From Gordionus sp. m RMFG-2023 (Eukaryota; Nematomorpha; Gordioida; Chordodea; Parachordodidae), in assembly GCF_954871325.1 (NCBI RefSeq), contig NC_088775.1, positions 35,379,561-35,443,560 on the forward strand: a stretch of DNA of 64,000 nucleotides, in the 5' to 3' direction. The notes beneath the pieces are model-generated. The model ran no database searches and was not told the DNA's origin. It worked only from the letters and a program-made list of their open reading frames with translations. Position numbers and translations under genes: made by a program. Below are positions 1 through 11,096 of this stretch, piece after piece. The stretch's first letter is position 1, and every line of letters begins with the position of its first letter.

Positions 1-261
1 AAATATTTATGTTTTTATTATTCAATAATCCCAAAATTGTTTTTAATTTCTTGACACTCATGTTTACTATTTAATCAAAATATCTTAGTTTTTCAACAGT
101 GACTAAAGGATAATAAATAATTTTGTGATTATACTCAAAAATAATTTCTAAAAACATCAGGAAAAGGAAAATAAAAAATTAAAAAATTTCAAGGTCCACT
201 AGTTCAAAATACAAAAATTAAAATCAAATTTCTTACATATCTCAATTATAAATTGATATAA

Positions 262-582
262 TTAAATCATTAAAAAGAAACCTAGAATATTTTCGATGAC
301 ATTGATTGCAGCCTTTTCAAAATCCATATAAATTATTGCGGGATCTATCACTTTTGGCATTTTCGAGTAAAATCTTAAAAATTTCTTCATACGTTTTATA
401 CGTTTTTCTTTGTAACAAAAAATATGCCAGGTTACCCTAATTTCATATAACTGCAGAAAAAGAGTAGCCAATTTAAAATTCCCCTCTATATACAAAGACA
501 TGATTTGGGCTAACATCTTAAGCTTATGATCGATAACAAATATAATTATTTGTTCATTTGAATCTCCGCCATTATCATGCAA
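262..582 (-). pseudogene. MULE-type transposase fragment
   Basis: An open frame of 106 residues reads as the core of a Mutator-like (MULE) DDE transposase. Seen: 'YIEGNFKLATLFLQLYEIR' resembles the family pattern (M)DGTFk..P..F.QLY.IR around the first catalytic Asp, which is Glu here. 'IIYMDFEKAAINVIEN' resembles the second conserved block (DFE.AaiNAi). The order and the roughly 50-residue spacing of these blocks fit MULE domains that follow FLYWCH-type fingers in animal transposons. The frame is far shorter than a full transposase of 500 residues or more, and the His-containing C-terminal block is missing. It is probably a dead copy cut by decay or by the window edge. No inverted repeats or TSDs were found. 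The call rests on motif memory only. Confidence 0.55.
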
Positions 583-599
583 AAGCTGTTGTAGCCCAA

Positions 600-1749
600 T
601 CTTCTAATATTAAAAGATATTATCAAAAAAATAATAAGTTATTTATAGGCTTAAATACGATTTGATCTGAAATGTTTAATTCTTCCAATGTGGTCAAAAT
701 AGGAGGAAACCTCTTTATTTAGTGATTTCTAAGTGTCCGTTTGAGGCTATCCTCATTTGTAAGTCTTTTTCTTGATTCGAGAGACAATCAAATTTCCTCT
801 GCATATATATTGACAAGGATTTTGATTTGTTTCTTTAATTTTATATTCTTGTGGATTTATATGATGAATATGAGGCATATTTTCCAATAAATAATTATTT
901 TCATCTAATATTTCAAAATAACTGGGCATTTTTCAGCATTATATAATGTACTTTTGTACCTTTTAAAATTTATCGTAGTTTTATGATAATTGTTGGAATA
1001 ACCTTCTTGAAAAATTTTAGCGTTCTCAACGGAAGAATATACATAAAAAATTAATTTATTATAATTATAAAAAATATTTAAAATGGTAAAAGTAAATTTT
1101 ATAAAAAGTTAGAAAATAACATTGAAAACCGTTTGATTCAAAATACAAACAATATACAACCCAAATTTATAAATATTTATTCTTGAACATAACTCCTTTC
1201 AACGTTATAAATAATAATAAAATCAAGGAACAAACTGGGATTATGTAATAACATTTCCGGAGTTAAAAATTTTTCAAATAAATAAGTTTTTATTTCAAGA
1301 TTATAGATTGATGTTCGGTTGTCAGCTGTTTTTTGTATTACAATTAAGCTCAAAATATATATTAATCAGTTAAAAACCATTTAAAAGTTTAACCAATTTC
1401 CAAAATACGTTAACTCAACTCAGAACAAAATTGACAATACTTATATTAAGAATTGAAAAATTATTTTTCCTATACCTCCTGCACCTATACCTTCAGAGTT
1501 TATAACAAGCTAACTTTCAATTGAAACTACTAATAACACATTATCTTGGAAGTAAAATACAACCCTCATAATAAATTAATTATTCTGATTCCATCTACAT
1601 CAAAACCCTTATATACCAACATGCCAGCAAATAACCCAACTCCAATGTTTTTGCCTTAGACTCAAAGTAACAAACTTCTCAGGTATTAAACCGCCTTCTC
1701 ATCATTAGCATGAAAGGAATCTACCCAACCTATCACAAACTTATTAATA
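600..1749. other. AT-rich stretch, no gene seen
   Basis: No coding frame, inverted repeat or tandem array was recognised. The base composition is uniform and AT-rich until it shifts to a C-rich plus strand near 1560, where the 5' region of the following LINE probably begins. Confidence 0.5.
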
Positions 1750-1759
1750 TAAACAAAAG

Positions 1760-2275
1760 ATGACCATCTATACAAACATGGCCCTCCAACCTTGCTCAGG
1801 TTCTAATACACTTTGCACAAAACTAAAACCCCCAATCAATACCAAACACATACAAGTAAATAACAAATCACTAGAAGAATTTATCTTTATTAAAAAAATA
1901 TCAACAATAAAACACATCCCATCTAGTGTTAATTACCAAATCAATGACCATCTTACTAAATTATTTGATAATATTAACAAAAATTTGTCAAATTTATATC
2001 ATTGGAATAATCTCTTCACATTCCTATTCAAATGCCTCTCAATCCCAAAAGATAACAAATCTATCTCACTACCTAACCTAATAAAAGACAGACTCAAAAA
2101 TTTGGAATATTTAACACTATTAGAATACGTTAAAAATCCCAATAATTCTAATGAAAGTTTCAGTAATACCTGCAACAAAATTTCCAAAAAAATAAATGAA
2201 GGTGACATATGTGGTGCACAAAAATTAATCTCTTCACAAACAAAACATCTAACGACGAGACCTTTAACAACCTAA
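1760..2275 (+). pseudogene. LINE protein, N-terminal segment before RT
   Basis: This open frame of 171 residues precedes the reverse transcriptase core. The region around 'HIPSSVNYQINDHLTKLF', the following W-rich helix and the late 'NEGDICGAQKLISS' (about residues 146-159) match what I remember of the segment before GPDG in this LINE family (EGDv.gAirLLsS, then KHP). The reading continues in another frame at 2209-2442, which carries 'LHPRASY' and ends at the GPDG block, so a frameshift lies near 2215-2270. It is Lys- and Asn-rich, as expected in this AT-rich genome. The Met at 1760 is only the first ATG in the open frame. Confidence 0.5.
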
Positions 2276-2640
2276 AATTCCTTCATCCACGTGCCTCTTA
2301 TACTGGCTTACCAAACCCACCACTCAATATTCCCCCATTCATAATTACAAACCAAGATATTCGCGATACAATAAGTGAATTTAATAAATTTCAGCAGCTG
2401 GCCCGGATGGCTATAGACCTTCTTACTTCCAAACATTTTTAAAATCTCATAATTCCAATAATTTTTTTAACTCACTACCACCTTCCTTAATAATATTACT
2501 ACTAAAAATATTCCCACATTAGCTCATCAAATTATATTTGGAGCTAACTTGATTGCTTTTGAAAAACCTAATGGTGGCATCCGCCCAATCGCAATTGGTT
2601 CATTTTTCAGACGCCTGATAGCTAAAATTATAGCAAAAAA
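2209..2640 (+). pseudogene. LINE RT fingers segment (GPDG and RPIA motifs)
   Basis: Here the reverse transcriptase begins. One frame has 'LHPRASYTGLPNPPLNIPP' and a helix with 'DIRDTISEFNKFQQ'. It then shifts by one base to give 'LAGPDGYRPSYFQTF' at about 2398-2442. A separate block at about 2555-2640 reads 'FEKPNGGIRPIAIGSFFRR', the template-binding fingers motif. Between the two blocks the frame is broken. The spacing of about 50 residues between GPDG and RPIA fits LINE reverse transcriptases. Confidence 0.6.
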
Positions 2641-2978
2641 ATAAAATCCGATACTCACTCCCTGCTTGGCAAATACCAATTATGATGCGGAACTAAAGGA
2701 GGCGTAGATATAGCCTCTCACTGCGAATCTACCTCGAACATCCACAAAAAAACTCCGTTTTATGCAAAATCGATTTTAAAAATGCTTTCAATACAATTTC
2801 ACGTTCCTCGGCTCTCGAATCTTTCTTCGATAATTTCTCCCAATACTGGTGCTTCATAGACATCTGCTATAACAATAGCACTCCCCTCATTTTTAATGAT
2901 AGCATTATATACTCTGAAGAGAGAGTACAACAGGGCGACCCCCTCGGCACTATTCTTTTCTGCTAAGCTGTCCATAAT

Positions 2979-3587
2979 TTGATTAAAGATCTTAAATTTG
3001 ATTTTGTTCTCGACCTAAACCTATGGTATCTTGATGATGGCACCCTTTGTGGTAATCCAAATCAAATAAGCAAAGCCCTTAACTTCCTCAAAAGAGAATG
3101 CTCTAAAATAGGTTTAGAATTAAATAAAACTCAAACTGAAATTTGTTTCCTCAACCCCGAGATTCCCTCAGATTTATTTAAAGAATACACTATTATCGAA
3201 AAAGAAGACATCCAACTCGTGGGCTCCCCATTACTTAATAATAATATATCCAAAAAAATTATCGATAAAACATTTTTTGAGATGCAAAACTTGAAAAAGT
3301 TCATCAACCACATTCCATCGCACCAGCTTTTTTACTTATTAAAAAAGTGTTTATATCTTCTCAAAATCTCACATCTCTTCCACTCATCCTCCTCATTCAC
3401 CTCCTCAAAATTTTTCATTCATCACAATATTCTCTTAAAGACCTTTATAGGAAGGACCCTCCTTTCATTATCAGACTTTAATTGGCACCTAGCCCAATTA
3501 CCCGCTAAACTAGATGGTCTCGACTTGATCCCATTAGAACTACTTTTCCTTTCTCTATATCAAATCGCCTATAGCTCAATTCTGTGA
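2979..3587 (+). pseudogene. LINE reverse transcriptase palm (YLDDG)
   Basis: This 202-residue frame holds the palm active site. 'WYLDDGTLCG' lies at about residues 16-25, with the catalytic Asp pair intact, followed by 'KIGLELNKTQTEICF' (the GL.LN..KTE block) and 'IQLVGSPL'. The upstream frame contains 'VQQGDPLGT', but a stop just before 2979 separates it from this one. The frame ends four bases inside the next one (start 3584), so a simple frameshift splits the thumb region. The YLDDG signature, unlike the FADD/YADD of the window's RTE elements, places this element in a different clade. Confidence 0.7.
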
Positions 3588-4190
3588 TCTTATCATTCAT
3601 AACTCCCCATGAGGATCTTCTTTCAGCGGCAATTGAAAAATGGAATCTCCTAACCCCAGACGGTTATACATTTCCTACCGAAATCTCTAACAAATCTATC
3701 ATCAAATTACAAAATAGTCTTAGCCCTACCGAAATCAGCGATATACATCTATTACAAAACTACGATAAATACGGCGGGCATGAATGGCTCGAAGCACTTC
3801 CAAGCCAAACCTTAGATAATCTCTTAACCAATGACCAACTGAGAGTAACTATAGGCTTTAGACTAGGATCCTCGTTTACACATTCACACTCTTGCCACCA
3901 ATGTAGCCTACCCGTTCAACCTAACACCATACACGGTCTAAATTGCACCCGCAGCCAAGGTCGCCATCTCCGGCATAAAGTAATTAATAAATCATACATA
4001 ACGCTTTTAATAAGGCTAAAATACCCAACATCCTTGAATCTATCAACCTCTCATTATAGGACGGCCTTAGACACGACGGCTTAACCTGCACCCCCTGGTC
4101 CATTGGGAGATCCCTTATTTGGGATGCAACCTGAGTATCATCCTTTCCTTCATCAATTAATACAAACCCTCTTACTTGTGGGGAAAATAA
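3584..4190 (+). pseudogene. LINE C-terminal zinc finger and endonuclease-like tail
   Basis: The C-terminal frame has 166 residues (3584-4084) and a helix-rich connector. Near residues 104-128 comes 'CHQCSLPVQPNTIHGLNC', followed by 'GRHLRHKVINKSY': a CX2C...HX4C finger plus R..RH. Downstream, in a shifted frame at about 4075-4190, are a W-D-x-T block and a K..KY block. Known: R2-type restriction-like endonucleases carry CCHC, R..RH, PD and D...K..Y in that order. Inferred: this is the DNA-nicking domain, now inactive because stops and frame changes separate it from the RT. A clear PD motif is not readable here, which lowers certainty. Confidence 0.5.
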
Positions 4191-5394
4191 AAAAATTAAT
4201 AAATATTCAAAATTAAATAACTTTATATTTTAGCCAATAGTCATTTCAACTAACTGCAATTTTTCACAGTCTACATATATTTTTTAAAAAACTTTATCAC
4301 GTAAAATTTTTAGCATAACAAACGAAAATCGCGAAGCTTTATTTCTTTAACAAAAATTTCAATTGGAAATTTTTAAACACAATTATACTTGTTTTTTAGG
4401 TACATTTTCATTATTAAATTGAACTCCTTTTAGAGCCTTCGATACTATTAATATATATCTTTATTTAGTAATTTTTTATATTTTTACATATTTTTATATA
4501 GTTGTTTTAATATTTTAGTGTTTTATCATTTTTTTTAAATTATGCTAATATCAATATTATCAAAATAAAATTTTAAAGGGGTCCCTCCTGTGTTTTCTAC
4601 TTCTATAATTTAACAAAAAATTGACGAAAATTTTATTTGTAATATTTTAGACAATGTAAATAAATTAATATTTTTAAAATTATAATAAAAATAAATATTT
4701 TTAGAATAGTATATTTTTGGGTAGTGGTTAATTATTGGATTAACATCTTCAACCATTTTTGAAATAAGCCCTAGTTGCCAGTGATTTGGATTAATAATTT
4801 TTTGAAGATTTATAATCAGATACAATTTTTAAAATCATAGTATTCAAAAAATTTCCACTTTGTTATTTTTGTCCGGGATTCAGACTGATATAAACGTATG
4901 GAACAGAATAGTGTTCTATTATTCATATTTAATGTTATATATCTTTTTAACCTTAGTGGCGTATGGATTGAAAATACCCCTCCCCCCTCTTCATGGTAAA
5001 TATAGTGTGGTAAAATGATTTGTTTTCATAATATCTATTGATATCTAGATGAGAAGTGGATTATGGAAATAATCTCCCTCTTTCTAGAAAAAAAAATTAC
5101 TTTCACATTTTTTTTTCAATTTTAAATTGTAAAACTTCTTCCTCCATTTATTTATATAAAAATCCATCATGTTTTCTTTCCAAGATGTCACAAATCTATA
5201 CTCTTTATGCTACCTACTAAATTATATAGTATCAAAGCTAACAACCGATTTATAAATTCTTATATTTTAAGACTACCCTATTTAATCGCTTAGAATTAAA
5301 ACATAAATGTTCAAAAAAAATCCTTAAACGTTGAGAATAAATACCAACGTTCAGAAAATAACTGAATAGAATTTTTAGAAATATTTTCGTTATT
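4191..5394. other. AT-rich stretch, no gene seen
   Basis: No coding frame with recognisable motifs. The only compositional features are short T and A runs. No inverted repeat was found. Confidence 0.5.
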
Positions 5395-5640
5395 TTAGCG
5401 GCGGGGTTATTTTTTATAATTTAAAAAAAAATTATCCGAGGTATATTTTTCCAGTTTTTTCTCCGGGGATTTAATTTCTGCTATATTTAAGTTAAAATCT
5501 AAAAAATGGGTTTTGTTTCCAGGAAATAATTTCTATGTGAATTTTTTTCCGGGGAATTATCTTCTATGGGATATTTTTTGGATTTTTTTTCCGGGGGAAT
5601 ATGTTCCGCTTACCTAAAATTTTATAAGCAGGGCAATTTA
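5395..5640. repeat. Degenerate TTTCCGGGG repeat cluster
   Basis: The motif TTTTTTCCGGGGAATT recurs in diverged form at about 5455-5475, 5545-5562 and 5588-5602, with GCGGGGTT near 5400. The spacers contain 'TTCTATG' and 'ATTTCTGCTA'. This resembles the end arrays of the MULE-like element at 28335-29827 (runs of AAAAA alternating with GGACA/CCCCAGG), so it may be one end of a related element. No partner end was found. Confidence 0.35.
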
Positions 5641-6476
5641 AATTAGACAATTTTTAAAAAAAATTTTTTGATTTTTGTATTGTTTGTAAATTAAATTACC
5701 CATATAATTTTAATATTGTATAACAAATAGATTCCGTTTATATATTGTATTTATTAACTATTTACTTTAAATTTATTCGGTGAAGCATCAGAAATAATTA
5801 ATAAATCTCTACCATTGTAACACATTGATTTAAAGCTTTACTTCATCTTATTAGATTGCATATTTATGGTGAAAAACAATTAAATGTGATAATAATCAAT
5901 GCCAATGGCCTAGTTTTATAAATTATTATAAAAATATGGGGATAATAGTTCAATATATCTTTTACAAATCTTTATATAGATAAATTTTAGATGAAAAATA
6001 ATCGAGAGATAATTTATTGTATGCTCTTTCTAAATAATTTTTATATAGTTAAAATATTTCTTATTTGGAAGCTGTATTAATTTACAACCCTAAAAATAGG
6101 GAGAAATATGTCTGTAAGGAATTACTATCGAAGATTACAAGTGATGGCAACAAGAAATCAATTATTCTCATTCTAGAAGAGATTATTATAATTTGATTAT
6201 GTCTAAAACAAATGTATGGTAAAATTGAATTTTCGTGATATTATATATGGCGACATCAATAAATGGAATAAATATGGATTCATGAACTATTTACTTATTT
6301 TGGAAAAAATTAAAAATAATAGTAAATATATGATTGTATTTTTCCAAAAGCTGTTTTGTTTAATGTATTGACATATAATTTAACATCATTCTTTTAAAAA
6401 AATAAAGGTAACTTTTTAATGCCTACTTTCGAAAGATAACTTTATAAACAGTATAAACATTTTTTCTATTTAATAA
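5641..6476. other. AT-rich stretch, no gene seen
   Basis: No gene, tandem repeat or inverted repeat was recognised. Confidence 0.45.
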
Positions 6477-6583
6477 GGAAATTCATCAATTGGTATATTT
6501 TTTATTTTTGTGATATCCCGATAACTTTAATTTTGAAGTTATTGAAATATAAAAATAAAAAATATACCAATTGATAAATTTCC
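6477..6583. repeat. Compact near-perfect hairpin
   Basis: Two arms of about 48 nt face each other across a short loop. The left arm begins GGAAATTCATCAATTGGTAT, and the complement of the right arm begins GGAAATTTATCAATTGGTAT and continues through TTTTTTATTTTT. Only a few mismatches lie in the loop-proximal part. It could be a tiny foldback MITE or a stem-loop transcript. No TSD is obvious. Confidence 0.6.
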
Positions 6584-6847
6584 AGAAATAAATAAGTATA
6601 ATCAACACAATTTTAATATTTCAAATAACAATACAATCATTAGTTTTTCTCTTTATACTATAGCAAAATCATGGAATAGCAAAGACAATCACATTTCAGA
6701 TGTCCATATAGTTGAGGAAAAGGATGTTGTTTGATTTTCAATATTTTAAATTTAAATTCAAAGTAAGTAAAATTAAAATTTGTAAATTAAAATGATAAAG
6801 CATAGTTTAAAAAATTATACTAAAAATGATATATATGTAAAATTCAT

Positions 6848-7023
6848 AAAGTAACTTGTAATGCAACTAGTTATTTTTATATAACTGTAGCTAGTTACTT
6901 TATTAAGAATGCAACTTGTAACTTAAGCTAATTATTTTTCAAAAGTAACTTAAACGATGCTAATAACTATTTTAATTATTTTAATTTTAGTATCAAATAA
7001 ATACTATAAGTTACAAGTAACAA
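6848..7023. repeat. GTAACTTGTAA/GCAACTAGTTA repeat cluster
   Basis: Short variants of GTAACTTGTAA and GCAACTAGTTA recur in both orientations at about 6850-6875, 6885-6900, 6912-6930, 6945-6955 and 7005-7020. Clusters like this are typical of the subterminal regions of hAT-type MITEs. No clean ends or TSD were found, so the class is a guess. Confidence 0.35.
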
Positions 7024-7313
7024 CAGAACACAACTATTAGGCGAAAATTATTTATTTTGTAAATTCTGCTTATTCAAATTACAAAAATTAATAATTTATT
7101 AATGGCAAACTTATATTTATATATTTTAGAACATGTATTAAAAAATACTTAAGATTTCTTAAAGTTGTGTAATATTCCAGCAGTGTGTTATTTATTACAT
7201 GTGATATTCCTATCATTTATTAATTTTTAATTAATGAATAAATTTATTTATATTTTAATGATCAATGCATAATATTTATAATTAATAATTCATTTTATGA
7301 TAGTACTTTTTAT

Positions 7314-8387
7314 ATGGAATTGGAAAATATCTTAAAGGAACTACCGTGTCGGGATGGTATCATCTTAGCAGGCGATTTCAATGCTTCGGAAGGCAAACCT
7401 AATAATTCTCCCTGCCTTGGAAACGCAGCATTAGTACAAAGTACGAACCCCAACGGTAAAAGGTTAATAGAAATCTGTGAACTCTTCAACATGAAAATTG
7501 GAAATACGTTTTTCAAGCATCCTATTCATCACATCATGACTTACAAGAGTCCTTCCTTTGGCACTACCTCACAGATAGATTACTTTATAATTTCCACAAA
7601 GATCTTCAAGTGGGTAAGAGACATCAGAGTAATCAGTAAACTAAACCTTACACTTTTTACAGACCATTACCCACTGGGCTGTGAACTCAGAATCAATAAT
7701 AGCATTTTCCCAAATCACATTAATCAGAACTGTCTCACCAGTGTAAGAGACGTGGCACAGCTCAATGACTTAGAGGTGAAGGAAGAGTTCGTCACTAAAT
7801 TAGCAACATGGAGGAATACATTAAATGACATGATTAACCCAAATCTGACCTGGAAGGACATTAAGCTGAATTTATTAGTTAGTATTACATCATGTTTAAG
7901 ACCACGCATTAAACGCAGAGAGTGGCTCACCCCTTCGACTATACAAATAATTAAGAACCTAACAATAAATATATCCCATTACCATGACGCTAAACATCAC
8001 AGGAGGTACATTACTCACTGCATAAGGGCCGACAAAAGGCTGTTTATCGCTAATTTATCTAAATCTATCCAATTCAATTTTGATAACAATAACATTTATA
8101 AGGCTTTCCAATCTCTTAAACTACTCACCACCTTCAAGACTAATCCTTTACCAAGACTACACTTAAATAACAATAAGATTATAACTGACTCAAAGGAACA
8201 AGTAGACATATGGATAGACCATTACATGAACCTCTACAGAACGAGGTGGCCCAGTCCTATATGTGACTACCCTTTCCAATCACCCAGTCAGAACCTGAAC
8301 AAGTTGGATATAATCGGTGCCATTAAACGACTAAAAATGCATAAAGCTGCTGGAATCGATGGGATCTTGCAGAACTCTGGAAGATAG
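7314..8387 (+). pseudogene. LINE endonuclease C-half and RT N-terminus
   Basis: This 357-residue frame carries APE-type endonuclease motifs: 'LAGDFNA' (residues 18-24, Asp and Asn of the active site), 'QIDYFII' (about 88-94) and 'FTDHYPLGC' (about 117-125, the Asp-His pair). A linker with 'IKRREWLTPSTIQII' follows, then 'AIKRLKMHKAAGIDGI' (about 338-353), the first reverse transcriptase block. The N-terminal QET motif of the endonuclease is missing because of the truncation. The frame is lost just after DGI, where a one-base shift continues it as 'ELWKIDVDLS'. The Met at 7314 is incidental. Confidence 0.75.
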
Positions 8388-9067
8388 ATGTAGACCTAAG
8401 TGCCAGTTTACTACTTCCCCTCTTTAGAGAGATATGGAATACGGGTAATTTTCCTGACGAATGGATGACATCAATAATACTAAACTTCCTTAAAAACAAG
8501 ACCCCAAAGGTATTGCACTGATTCCACTTACCCTAAAAATGTTCACATACATCATATCTGTCAGGATTAAATCAATCATCAACAGGTTCCTCTCTAACAC
8601 TATCACATCATACAGGAAGGATAGAAATACTACGGAGTTGACTATGGCACTTAAAGTTATTCTGGAAAAGGCTAGAATGCAAATCCCCCATCTTTGCCCT
8701 AATGATTGATTTAAGTCAAGCCTTCGATTCCAGTATACAGCACAAGATATGGCTCTTGATGGAAAACATAGGAATAGATAAGCATCTGATATCGCTATTT
8801 AAGATAATTTATAACAATCATAGCGTAATACCTCAACATCTAAATGTAAAATCACAACCTTTTAAAGCAAATAGGGGCCTTAAACAAGGATGCATTCTAT
8901 CGCCTATTATTTTTAATGTAATAATGAATGATATCCTAAATAAATCCTTTAAACAAGAATATGCACTCAACCCACATTACAGGGATCAACAGCACCACAA
9001 TGACATGCATAACTCTCTGAATTTTCTATGTTATGCCGACGACGTGTGTATATTAGCTAACTCGTAA
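8388..9067 (+). pseudogene. LINE reverse transcriptase palm
   Basis: 8388-8700 is readable in broken frames as 'LFREIWNTGNFPDEWMTSII' and 'YRKDRNTTE'. The 121-residue frame from 8702 then gives 'MIDLSQAFDSSIQHKIW' (block A, catalytic Asp), 'FKANRGLKQGCILSPIIFN' (block B) and 'FLCYADDVCILA' (block C, both catalytic Asp present). A stop follows at 9065. The active-site residues survive, but the flanking breaks make it inactive. Confidence 0.8.
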
Positions 9068-9844
9068 TACAAGATAAGAAATATTTTATCATTATTTATC
9101 AACAACTGTTATGAATATGGATTAAGAGTTAACTACACAAAAACCAAGCTTATCACCTCAAATACATATGCGAGTAACTTAAACCCCTTTAACTTTGAGG
9201 GTAATACGATAGAATTAGTTTCAGATTTCAAATACCTAGGAACCAAGATAACATCACTAGGCCTCACAATATTAGATACGAAATCGAGAACTAATAATGC
9301 TAGACTCCGGTATCATCAACTGTTGAAATTATGGTCATCCAACCAAATATCAATTAATTTAAATATAAGACTCTTTAAGTCCCTAATTGTACATATTCTT
9401 ACCTACGGACTGGAGACTTGGCAGGACACTAAAAGCAACATCAACGCAACTCAAACATTTATAAACAAATGCCTAAAAAGAATCACCAAAACATATTACC
9501 CACACAACACCTCAAATTCAACGCTCTGGAATAGATGCGACATCTTACCAATCAATCGACTCATTCCCATGAGGAAATTATTACTAGGCCATAGCTTAAA
9601 ACACTCGCAGGAAAATATGATATTCTCGTCCATGAAAGGGTCCCCTGACGGTAGGAAGAAAAGTACCCCTAAATACTATTGGTTGGCGAAATGTTTGAAG
9701 GATATGGACCTGATCAATCTCTCGTTTGCAGATTTCATAGCATTCAGCAACAAGAAACACCTAAAAGAACATCTAAAATACATGCTAAAATATGGCCTTA
9801 AAATAGGAACCGTTCTCTTCTTTTTCTTTTCTAGCAATGGCTAG
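9068..9844 (+). pseudogene. LINE RT thumb and C-terminal region
   Basis: 9070-9320 reads 'YGLRVNYTKTKLI' and 'FKYLGTKITSLG', the D/E blocks of the reverse transcriptase. The 173-residue frame at 9323-9844 carries 'HILTYGLETWQDTK', 'FINKCLKRITKTYY', 'LWNRCDILP' and 'GHSLKHSQ'. These are the helical region and His/Cys-containing C-terminus found after the RT in many invertebrate LINEs. The open frame runs into non-coding UTR near 9800. Confidence 0.7.
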
Positions 9845-10417
9845 AACAGAGCAAAGCATGTTTGATGATGATAATAATCTGGATAACGCAACTTTCCTCA
9901 TATGAACCCACGACATTTTTTCTTCTGGACACACGATATCGGCGACAATAACGACAACAGCTAGAACAAAATAGAATAATGGATAATGATAACGAACACT
10001 GGTTATGATAATAACACAATAACACCTACGAACCCAAATATCATTTGCACAGCGCATACAAGGTCTACAGGACACGCGATATCGACACACCGAACAACAA
10101 ACAAAGGGACTCATCATGCAAACTTAACTTAAACTCTCAATACTCACCAAGATATAAGAGTTATTATTGTTTTTTTTGATGCCTCACTAAATAACCTTAT
10201 CAGGATTCAGGTACATTATTACATGACATTATATTTCTTAACACTATTCTGCCGGTAACTGAACTAATACATCACCACTTTCGTACTTCTCTCTTTTTCA
10301 CTTTGCTAGCTGGCTACATAGTGGTACCGTCCACTATAATAAAACGGATATACACCATGTATAGGATCTATATACTAGTGAATAAACTTGGTGCATGCCC
10401 AACTCCTGGTGAGTGAT

Positions 10418-10440
10418 GAAATTGCACTTCGTGCAATTTC
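10418..10440 (+). other. LINE 3'-end hairpin
   Basis: A perfect 10-bp stem (GAAATTGCAC / GTGCAATTTC) closes a three-base loop, about 10 bases before the terminal simple repeat. Stem-loops at LINE 3' ends are known recognition sites for the element's own RT in several clades. Here the role is inferred from position. Confidence 0.75.
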
Positions 10441-10450
10441 TAGGCGTGGT

Positions 10451-10465
10451 AATGAATGAATGAAT
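10451..10465 (+). repeat. (AATG)n tail of the LINE
   Basis: About three and a half copies of AATG follow the hairpin and mark the 3' end of the 7.3-kb LINE. Tails of short tandem units rather than poly(A) are common in CR1-, RTE- and Jockey-like LINEs. Confidence 0.65.
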
Positions 10466-10884
10466 TATGTGAACAGTCTTAAACCGAAATAAGTAGTTTT
10501 CAAATTTCCTAGTTTTTATCTTTTGTGTAGTTTTTTTAATTATTTACCCTTTTTTTCAATCGGTTATGCAATTTTTTAATAACATGCATAGTTTTCAAAT
10601 CACTTGAAAAGTTTTTCTAAAAAAATATTAATTCAGCTTATTTGCATGTTTTATTAAAAAAAGTGCATGATTTACAAAAAAAAGTATTAAATTTGATATT
10701 AATTTCAAGACTCTGGGTATAATAAAATTTGGTAACTCACTGAAACTCGGGGAAATTTTAAATATTATTTTTTTTAATTTTTTTTTATTTAAAAATAATA
10801 AATAAGCGATCGTGTGGATATAGGAGGAAATTTTTTGATTTTATAATAATTCAAAGTTTCATTGCTCAAAAGTTTTAAGAATTC

Positions 10885-11096
10885 CATATTTTTTTCTTGT
10901 GAAAATTTTCACAATTCTTTAATTTTACATTAAAAATGGAAAAGGGGTGCTATATAAAATGCTATTAAGTTAGGACTATAATTTTTTTTTGTGAAAATTT
11001 TTATAATTCTTTAATTTTACATTAAAAATAGAATATATTATTTAAAAATTTTAAAAAGCCATGTGCTATGTTGGATGCTACTAAGTTAGGACTATT
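10885..11096. repeat. Two-copy direct repeat inside the foldback element
   Basis: Two units of about 105 bp share 'GTGAAAATTTT', 'TTTAATTTTACATTAAAAAT', 'GTGCTAT' and 'AAGTTAGGACTAT' (first about 10898-10980, second about 10990-11095). They fill the loop of the foldback element. Confidence 0.65.

Larger units (their letters stand above)
1750..4190 (+). mobile_element. Decayed LINE with RLE-like C-terminus
   Basis: This is a non-LTR retrotransposon remnant on the plus strand, readable in several frames. Seen in order: an N-terminal segment with 'EGDICGAQKL', then 'AGPDGYRPSY' near 2400, 'KPNGGIRPIAIG' near 2565, 'VQQGDPLGT' near 2925, 'WYLDDGTLCG' near 3025, and a CxxC...HxxxxC finger with 'GRHLRH' near 3895-3975. 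A short tail near 4100-4190 has a WD.T block and 'KINKYSKL'. Known: GPDG, RPIA, QGDPLG and YxDD are reverse transcriptase motifs. A CCHC finger followed by D...K..Y after the reverse transcriptase is the layout of restriction-like endonucleases in R2/R4/CRE-type LINEs. Inferred: target-primed retrotransposition by an RLE-type element. At least four frame changes or stops separate the blocks, so it is inactive. The exact clade is uncertain, and the 5' and 3' ends are approximate. Confidence 0.7.
7290..10465 (+). mobile_element. 5'-truncated APE-type LINE
   Basis: This is a plus-strand non-LTR retrotransposon that starts inside its endonuclease domain, so it is 5' truncated, as is common after incomplete target-primed reverse transcription. 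It keeps the second half of the endonuclease, the full reverse transcriptase order, a C-terminal region, a UTR of about 600 bp, a 10-bp hairpin and a (TGAA)n tail. RT order: AGIDGI near 8350, PDEW near 8455, RKDRNTTE near 8617, LSQAFDS near 8715, GLKQGC near 8878 and YADDV near 9035. The clade is not certain. The linked 'KCLKRITKTYY', 'LWNRCD' and 'GHSLKHSQENM' blocks resemble RTE/CR1/Jockey-like C-termini. At least three stops or frame changes make it inactive, but it is the best preserved LINE here after the RTE at 42.7 kb. Confidence 0.8.

Noticed and set aside
9785-10117. Antisense Cys-rich frame (110 residues)
   Set aside because: It is antisense to the LINE 3' region, with no recognisable domain and no splice or promoter context.
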